A DNA stretch of 49,264 bases, from the NCBI GenBank assembly GCA_020852925.1, contig JADYZU010000024.1:1-49264 (forward strand), written 5' to 3'. Of the stretch, positions 44,143 to 49,264 are shown in pieces. Made by a program: the position numbers and the translations under genes. Source of the stretch: Rubellimicrobium sp. GTDB taxonomy: Bacteria; Pseudomonadota; Alphaproteobacteria; Rhodobacterales; Rhodobacteraceae. Position 1 is the first letter of the stretch. Every line of letters starts with the position of its first letter. Under the pieces are notes generated by a model. It saw nothing but the letters and a program-made list of their open reading frames with translations. It was not told the origin of the DNA and did no database searches.

Positions 44143-45491
44143 TGGCCTGGCAGGATCACATCCCCCCCGCCGCGCGCGCCTATCTGGACCGCAACCGCCT
44201 TGACGAGGTGGAATGCATCATCGCCGACTTTCCCGGCATCGCCCGGGGCAAGGCGGTGCCGGCGGCCAAGTTCGACCGCTCGCCCTCGTTCCATCTGCCC
44301 AACTCGATCTTCTTCCAGACGATCACCGGCGACTGGGGCGAGACCGAGGACGACACCTATACCGAACCCGACATGATCCTCAGGCCGGATCTCTCGACCG
44401 CGACCGCGGCGCCCTGGGCGCCCGAGGGCACGCTTCAGGTGATCCACGACGCCTATGACCAGAAGGGCCGCCCGATCGGCTGTGCCCCGCGCAACGTGCT
44501 GCGCCGGGTGGTCGATCTCTACCGGGCCGAGGGCTGGAGCCCGGTGGTGGCGCCCGAGATGGAGTTCTACCTTGTCAGCCGCAACACCGATCCCGCCAAG
44601 GGGATCGAGCCCGCCATCGGCCGCACCGGCCGCAAGGCGGCGGCGAACCAGGCCTATTCCATGTCGGCGGTGGACGAATACGGCAAGGTGGTGGACGACA
44701 TCTATCGCTTTGCCGAGGCGCAGGGCATGGAGATCGACGGCATCACCCAGGAGGGCGGCGCCGGCCAGCTCGAGATCAACCTGCGCCACGGCGATCCGGT
44801 GAAGGTCGCGGACGAGGTGTTCTTCTACAAGCGCCTGATCCGCGAGGCGGCGCTGAAGAACGACTGTTTCGCCACCTTCATGGCCAAGCCGATCGAGGGC
44901 GAACCGGGCAGCGCCATGCATGTCCATCATTCCATCGTCGGCGCGGACGGGCGCAACATCTTCTGCGGGCCGCAGGGCGGCGAGACCGACAATTTCTACT
45001 ACTTCATCGGCGGCTTGCAGAAATACATGCCGGCGGCCATCGCGGTGATCGCGCCCTATGTGAATTCCTACCGCCGCTACGTGAAGAACCACGCCGCGCC
45101 GATCAACCTGCAATGGGGCCGCGACAACCGCACCACCGGGCTGCGGGTGCCGGTGTCCTCGCCCGATTCGCGGCGGATCGAGAACCGCCTGCCCGGCATG
45201 GACTGCAACCCCTACCTGTGCATCGCCGCCTCGCTGGCCTGCGGGCTTCTGGGGATCAGGAACGAGATCTGGCCGCAGAAGGCCTTTCACGGCGAGGCCT
45301 ACAAGGCGCCCTCGGACATTCCGACCACGCTGGCCGATGCCCTTGACCTGTTCGAGGAGGCGACGGAACTGCACGAGATCATGGGCGAGGAATTCGCGCG
45401 GGTCTATTCGATCGTGAAACGGTCGGAACTCGACGAATTCCTCCAGGTCATCTCGCCGTGGGAGCGGGAGCATCTCCTGCTGAACGTATGA
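44139..45491 (+). CDS. Gamma-glutamylputrescine synthetase-like ligase (PuuA type, second)
   Basis: A 450-residue glutamine synthetase-family protein close to PuuA, which joins glutamate to putrescine using ATP. Motifs are APEMEFYLVS, EGGAGQLEINL, GSAMHVHHSIV and NLQWGRDNRTTGLRVP. The flap loop reads NHAAPIN, again without the catalytic Glu of glutamine synthetase. ATG 44139 and ATG 44142 are both possible. It is coupled to the FAD gene (ATGA). Confidence 0.88.
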   Translation: MMAWQDHIPPAARAYLDRNRLDEVECIIADFPGIARGKAVPAAKFDRSPSFHLPNSIFFQTITGDWGETEDDTYTEPDMILRPDLSTATAAPWAPEGTLQVIHDAYDQKGRPIGCAPRNVLRRVVDLYRAEGWSPVVAPEMEFYLVSRNTDPAKGIEPAIGRTGRKAAANQAYSMSAVDEYGKVVDDIYRFAEAQGMEIDGITQEGGAGQLEINLRHGDPVKVADEVFFYKRLIREAALKNDCFATFMAKPIEGEPGSAMHVHHSIVGADGRNIFCGPQGGETDNFYYFIGGLQKYMPAAIAVIAPYVNSYRRYVKNHAAPINLQWGRDNRTTGLRVPVSSPDSRRIENRLPGMDCNPYLCIAASLACGLLGIRNEIWPQKAFHGEAYKAPSDIPTTLADALDLFEEATELHEIMGEEFARVYSIVKRSELDEFLQVISPWEREHLLLNV

Positions 45492-46792
45492 GCGCGCTGC
45501 ATCGCAACGACCGGCCGGGCGAACACCCGCCCTCGTGGTATGCGGCCACGGCCGACATCCCGCCGCAGCGCCCGCCGCTGCGGGGCGAGGCGCGCGCGGA
45601 TGTCGCGGTTCTGGGCGCGGGGTTCACCGGGCTTTGGGCGGCGAAGGTCGCGGCCGAACGGGGGCTGCGGGTCGTCCTCCTCGAGGCGCATCGCGCGGGC
45701 TGGGGGGCGTCGGGACGAAACGGCGGGCAGGTGGGCACCGGCTACAACCGCAGCCAGCGCGAACTCGAGGCGCGGATCGGCGCGGGCAATGCCCGGCTGG
45801 TCTGGGATCTGGCCGAGGAATCGAAGGCGCAGTTGCGCGACTTCTGCCGCGACCATGCCCCCGAGGCGCGCTATCTGCCGGGGGTGGCCCATGGCGATTA
45901 CGACGCGCGCGAACGGCGCCACAGCCATGCCGAGGCCGACCATCTGGCCCGGGTCTATGGCTATGACACGATCGAGCCCCTTGGGCGCGAGGCGATGCAG
46001 GCGCTGGTGCGGACCGGGAAATATGTGGGCGGCACCATCGACCGCGGTGCCGGGCATGTGCATCCGCTGCGCTATGCGCTGGCGCTGGCCCGGGCGGCCG
46101 AGGCGGCGGGGGCGGTGATCCACGAGGGGTCCGAGGTCATCGCCCTCGAACACGGGGACCGCCCGGCGCTGCGCACGGCCCAGGGCCGGGTGGTGGCGGG
46201 GCATGTGATCCTGGCCGGGAACGGCTATCTGCCGCTGATCGAACGGCAGGTGGCGGCCCGGGTCATGCCGATCAACAGCTTCATCGCCGCGACCGAACCG
46301 CTGCCGGATCGCTGGCAGGAGGTGCTGGCCGAGGATGTCGCGGTGGCGGATTCCAAGTTCGTGGTGAACTATTTCCGCTTTTCCGAGGACCGGCGGTTCC
46401 TGTTCGGCGGGCGCGAGGCCTATACGCTGGGATTCCCGCGCGACATCGCCGGGCCGCTGGTGCGGCGGATGGAGGCGCTGTTTCCGCAACTGAAGGGCGT
46501 GCGCATCGACCATGTCTGGGGCGGCAGCCTGGGCATCACCATGTCGCGCCTGCCGCATGTGGCGCGAGTGGCGCCCAATGTCCTGTCGGGCGCGGGGTTT
46601 TCCGGGCATGGGGTAGCGCTGGCCGGGATCGCCGGGCGCGTCATGGCCGAGGCGGTGGCGGGACAGGCGGGGCGGTTCGACGCCATGGCCGCGCTGCCGG
46701 TGCCGCGGTTCCCGGGCGGCGCGGCGCTGCGCGCGCCGCTGCTGACGCTGGCCATGACCTGGTACGGGCTGCGCGACCGGCTGGGGTTCTGA
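45488..46792 (+). CDS. FAD-dependent amine oxidoreductase (PuuB-like)
   Basis: A 434-residue DAO/GlpO-family flavoprotein. FAD-binding motifs are VAVLGAGFTGLWAAKVA (GxGxxG near residue 40), ASGRNGGQVGTG and WGGSLGITMSRLPHV near the C-terminus, as in gamma-glutamylputrescine oxidase (PuuB). It probably oxidises the gamma-glutamylated amine to an aldehyde with release of ammonia and peroxide. No aldehyde dehydrogenase (PuuC) gene lies nearby, so the next step is elsewhere. Confidence 0.85.
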   Translation: MSALHRNDRPGEHPPSWYAATADIPPQRPPLRGEARADVAVLGAGFTGLWAAKVAAERGLRVVLLEAHRAGWGASGRNGGQVGTGYNRSQRELEARIGAGNARLVWDLAEESKAQLRDFCRDHAPEARYLPGVAHGDYDARERRHSHAEADHLARVYGYDTIEPLGREAMQALVRTGKYVGGTIDRGAGHVHPLRYALALARAAEAAGAVIHEGSEVIALEHGDRPALRTAQGRVVAGHVILAGNGYLPLIERQVAARVMPINSFIAATEPLPDRWQEVLAEDVAVADSKFVVNYFRFSEDRRFLFGGREAYTLGFPRDIAGPLVRRMEALFPQLKGVRIDHVWGGSLGITMSRLPHVARVAPNVLSGAGFSGHGVALAGIAGRVMAEAVAGQAGRFDAMAALPVPRFPGGAALRAPLLTLAMTWYGLRDRLGF

Positions 46793-46807
46793 CCCTCCGG
46801 GCCGGGC

Positions 46808-46874
46808 GGGGGGGCGCTGCCCCCCCGGGCCCTGCGGGCCTCCCCCCCGGGGTATTTCGGCAAAGATGAAGGGG
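46808..46874 (+). repeat. Dispersed intergenic element, copy D
   Basis: Hairpin GGGGGGGC-gct-GCCCCCCC (46808-46826), hairpin GGCCC-tgc-GGGCC (46828-46840) and the core GGGGTATTTCGGCAAAGATG continuing as AAGGGG to 46874. It fills the gap between the convergent oxidoreductase (46792) and ribD (46875). Its core touches the ribD stop codon. About 65 bases match copy B nearly base for base. Confidence 0.85.
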
Positions 46875-47978
46875 TCAGGCAGTCGGGCGCCAGATGCTGT
46901 GCAGGTCGGCGCCGATGGCCTGCTGGCGGACCAGGGCAAGGCGCGGCGCGTCGACGAGGCGGGCGAGGCCGAGCGGGCCGAGCAGGGGCCGGCCCTCGGC
47001 GCCGATGGCGGCGCCGGCGGTGAAGAGGTGCAGCTCGTCCACCAGCCCCGCCCCCAGAAGCGCGGCGGCAAGAAGGCCGCCGCCTTCGCAGAAGACGCGG
47101 GTGAGGCCCTGCCCGGCGAGACGCGCGAGCGCCGCGGCCGGGTCGATGCCCCCGGGGCCGGAGGCGACCGGCAGGAGCCTGGCGCCGAGTCCCTCCCAGC
47201 GGGCGACGGTCGCGGCGGGGGCGGTGCCGTCGTGCAGGAGCCAGAGCGGCGCCTCGGGCACCGAACGGGCGAGGGCGCCGTCCGCCGGCAGGTCGAGCGC
47301 GCGCGAGAGCACCACGCGCACGGGCTGGCGCAGCGCCCCCATGCCGCGCACGGTCAGGAGCGGGTCGTCCGCGCGCACGGTGCCCGCGCCCACCATCACC
47401 GCGTCGTGGCGCGCGCGCAGGGCATGGACCAGGGCGCGGGCCGGGGCGCCGGTGATCCAGCGGCTTTCGCCGCCCTGCGTGGCGATGCGGCCGTCGAGCG
47501 TGGCGGCGAGTTTCAGCGTGACGAAGGGGCGCGCCTGCGCGAAGCGCAGGAGAAATCCGGCAAGGTCCTGGCGCAACTCGTCGGCCAGCACGCCGGTCGT
47601 GACCGCGATCCCGGCCGCGCGCAGATGCGCATGGCCGGCGCCCGCCGTGCGCGGATCGGGATCGGTGAGCGCCGTCACCACCCGCGCGACCCCCGCCGCC
47701 ACGAGCAGGCCGGCGCAGGCGGGGCCGCGCGCGCTGACATGGGCGCAGGGTTCGAGCGTGACATGCGCGGTGGCGCCCTGCGCCCGGGCGCCGGCCTGAT
47801 CCAGCGCCATCGCCTCGGCATGGGGGCGGCCGCCGGGCTGGGTCCAGCCGCGGCCAAGGATGCGCCCCCCGCTCTCGATCACGCAGCCCACGGCCGGATT
47901 GGGCCAGGCCTGCCCCATGCCGCGCCGTCCGAGGGCGGCGGCATGGGCCATGTGCCGCGCGTCGTCGTCCCGGGTCAC
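46875..47978 (-). CDS. ribD: Bifunctional pyrimidine deaminase/reductase
   Basis: A 367-residue riboflavin enzyme. The N-terminal deaminase has zinc-site motifs RPHAEAMAL (near 52-60) and [15 protein letters not shown] (near 75-89). The C-terminal reductase has [13 protein letters not shown] and a [11 protein letters not shown]ossmann-like region. The start is GTG at 47978, overlapping the nrdR stop (GTGA). It is separated from ribE by 38 kb in this window. Confidence 0.93.
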   Translation of the reverse strand: MTRDDDARHMAHAAALGRRGMGQAWPNPAVGCVIESGGRILGRGWTQPGGRPHAEAMALDQAGARAQGATAHVTLEPCAHVSARGPACAGLLVAAGVARVVTALTDPDPRTAGAGHAHLRAAGIAVTTGVLADELRQDLAGFLLRFAQARPFVTLKLAATLDGRIATQGGESRWITGAPARALVHALRARHDAVMVGAGTVRADDPLLTVRGMGALRQPVRVVLSRALDLPADGALARSVPEAPLWLLHDGTAPAATVARWEGLGARLLPVASGPGGIDPAAALARLAGQGLTRVFCEGGGLLAAALLGAGLVDELHLFTAGAAIGAEGRPLLGPLGLARLVDAPRLALVRQQAIGADLHSIWRPTA

Positions 47979-48442
47979 GATTCGGAGGCGGGCGCGGGGC
48001 GCAGTTCGGACATGAACCGGTCGAAGTCGCCCACCGCCTGGAAGTTCATGTAGACGCTGGCGAAGCGCACATAGGCCACAGTGTCGATCCGGGCGAGCGT
48101 CTCCATCACGATCTCGCCGATCTGGCGCGAGGAGATGTCGGTCTCGCCCAGCGACTCGAGGCGGCGGACGATGCCGGACACCATCTGGTCGATGCGTTCG
48201 GGTTCGACCGGGCGCTTCTGCAGCGCGATGCGGATCGAGCGTTCGAGCTTGTCGCGGTCGAAATCCTCGCGCCGGCCGTTCGACTTGATCACCACGAGGT
48301 CGCGCAACTGCACCCGTTCGTAGGTGGTGAAGCGGCCGCCGCAGGCCGGGCAGAAGCGCCGCCTTCGGATGGCGACGTGATCCTCGGCCGGGCGTGAGTC
48401 CTTAACCTGGGTGTCGACGTTTCCGCAAAACGGGCAACGCAT
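47975..48442 (-). CDS. nrdR: Transcriptional repressor NrdR
   Basis: A 155-residue repressor of ribonucleotide reductase genes. The zinc ribbon has Cys3, Cys6, Cys31 and Cys34 (MRCPFCG and FCPACGG), and the ATP-cone spans about 49-139 ([17 protein letters not shown]). A minus-strand TATAGT at 48501-48496 may be its -10. It is translationally coupled to ribD, a classic arrangement. Confidence 0.97.
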   Translation of the reverse strand: MRCPFCGNVDTQVKDSRPAEDHVAIRRRRFCPACGGRFTTYERVQLRDLVVIKSNGRREDFDRDKLERSIRIALQKRPVEPERIDQMVSGIVRRLESLGETDISSRQIGEIVMETLARIDTVAYVRFASVYMNFQAVGDFDRFMSELRPAPASES

Positions 48443-48593
48443 CGGCCTGTCCTCGTTCCTGTCCCCGGTGGGGTTCGCCCCACTTGTCCACAGGAACTAT
48501 AGGCGGGCCCCCATCGCTTGGGTAGGGGCAGGCGAATCGCCCAGATATTGCGGGCGGGGGTGAGTCCCGCAGGGCACAGGGGCCGGGCGGGGA

Positions 48594-48872
48594 TCACGCG
48601 CCGAACAGCCGGTCGCCCTGTTCGTCGATCATCTGGCGGGCCTTGGACCGCGACAGCGCCACCGCCTCGTCGAGCGATGCCATCGTGTCGGCGCGGACGA
48701 GCTGGTGGCTGCGGCCGTCCTTCTCGATCAGGGCGGCCACGCGGAACTGGCCGCCCTCGCGGATCGGTTTCGGCGTGATGACAAAGCCCTTGTGGTCCTC
48801 GGCCGCCGTGCTGGAGGCGGGGCCCCGGTCCTGGCCGGGGCGTCCGCCGAAGAGGCGCGAAAGCAGGGACAT
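48594..48872 (-). CDS. HlyU family protein
   Basis: A 92-residue protein. MSLLSRLFGGRPGQ is followed by KGFVITPKPIREGGQFRVAALIEKDG and SRSKARQMIDEQGDRLFGA, which match the HlyU family (PF10115). It was first named from a vibrio haemolysin activator, but most members have no known role. TAGGAGG precedes ATG 48872, 9 bases after the rpoD stop. Confidence 0.82.
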   Translation of the reverse strand: MSLLSRLFGGRPGQDRGPASSTAAEDHKGFVITPKPIREGGQFRVAALIEKDGRSHQLVRADTMASLDEAVALSRSKARQMIDEQGDRLFGA

Positions 48873-48881
48873 GGCGGCCTC

Positions 48882-49264
<383 letters not shown>

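Noticed and set aside
48484..48492. DnaA box upstream of nrdR
   Set aside because: TTGTCCACA has G at the third position, outside the TTWTNCACA consensus, and it is single.

Overview
The window is a stretch of chromosome from a high-GC alphaproteobacterium, most likely a member of the Rhodobacteraceae (Rhodobacterales). The evidence is: gene order (ruvCAB-thpR-ybgC-tolQRA-tolB-pal-cpoB-tilS-ftsH; rpoD-HlyU-nrdR-ribD), an alphaproteobacterial LexA box (GAAC-N7-GAAC), a tRNA-His that lacks the usual G-1/C73 pair, CsgH-type curli genes, and DUF1127/DUF6324 proteins. No transposase, integrase, phage gene or CRISPR array was seen. Species cannot be decided from the sequence.

Layout. 0-4 kb: sugar/aromatic catabolism genes on the minus strand (semialdehyde dehydrogenase, extradiol dioxygenase-like protein, DUF4432 epimerase-like protein), then tRNA-His. 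4.3-8.6 kb: a DUF6324 protein, the SOS-controlled mmcB, a structured RNA that may be 6S RNA, and the block ribE-ribB(X)-ribH-nusB-membrane protein. 8.7-10.1 kb: a three-gene curli-type amyloid cluster. 10.4-18.7 kb: an M15 peptidase, malic enzyme, folD-chorismate mutase-fhs (C1 folate) and ftsH. 18.8-28.9 kb: tilS, cpoB, pal, tolB, tolA, tolR, tolQ, ybgC, thpR, ruvB, ruvA, ruvC, all read leftward. 29-36.5 kb: a DUF1127 protein, prmA, a DMT exporter, ileS, a TerC protein and rlmJ. 36.6-37.8 kb: a coupled TerB/PhnD-like pair. 37.9-46.8 kb: a nine-gene plus-strand operon with a polar amino acid-type ABC importer (two binding proteins), two glutamine-synthetase-like ligases, a class I amidotransferase and an FAD amine oxidase. 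It looks like a gamma-glutamylation route for an amine. 46.9-49.3 kb: ribD, nrdR, a HlyU-family protein and the C-terminus of rpoD, read leftward.

What stands out. Four intergenic sites carry a modular repeat: a hairpin with a gct loop, a hairpin with a tgc loop, then a core resembling GGrTATTT-sGG-mAAGATGAAGGGG. Two sites hold inverted pairs of the core, and each of the four lies just downstream of a minus-strand stop codon. The curlin-repeat protein has two cysteines exactly 22 residues apart, which may form a disulfide staple. The riboflavin genes are split between two ends of the window, although the two halves remain colinear. Several 7-15 bp tandem repeats occur, some of which duplicate stop codons.

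Method limits: all calls were made by eye from sequence and translated frames. No database search or folding program was run.
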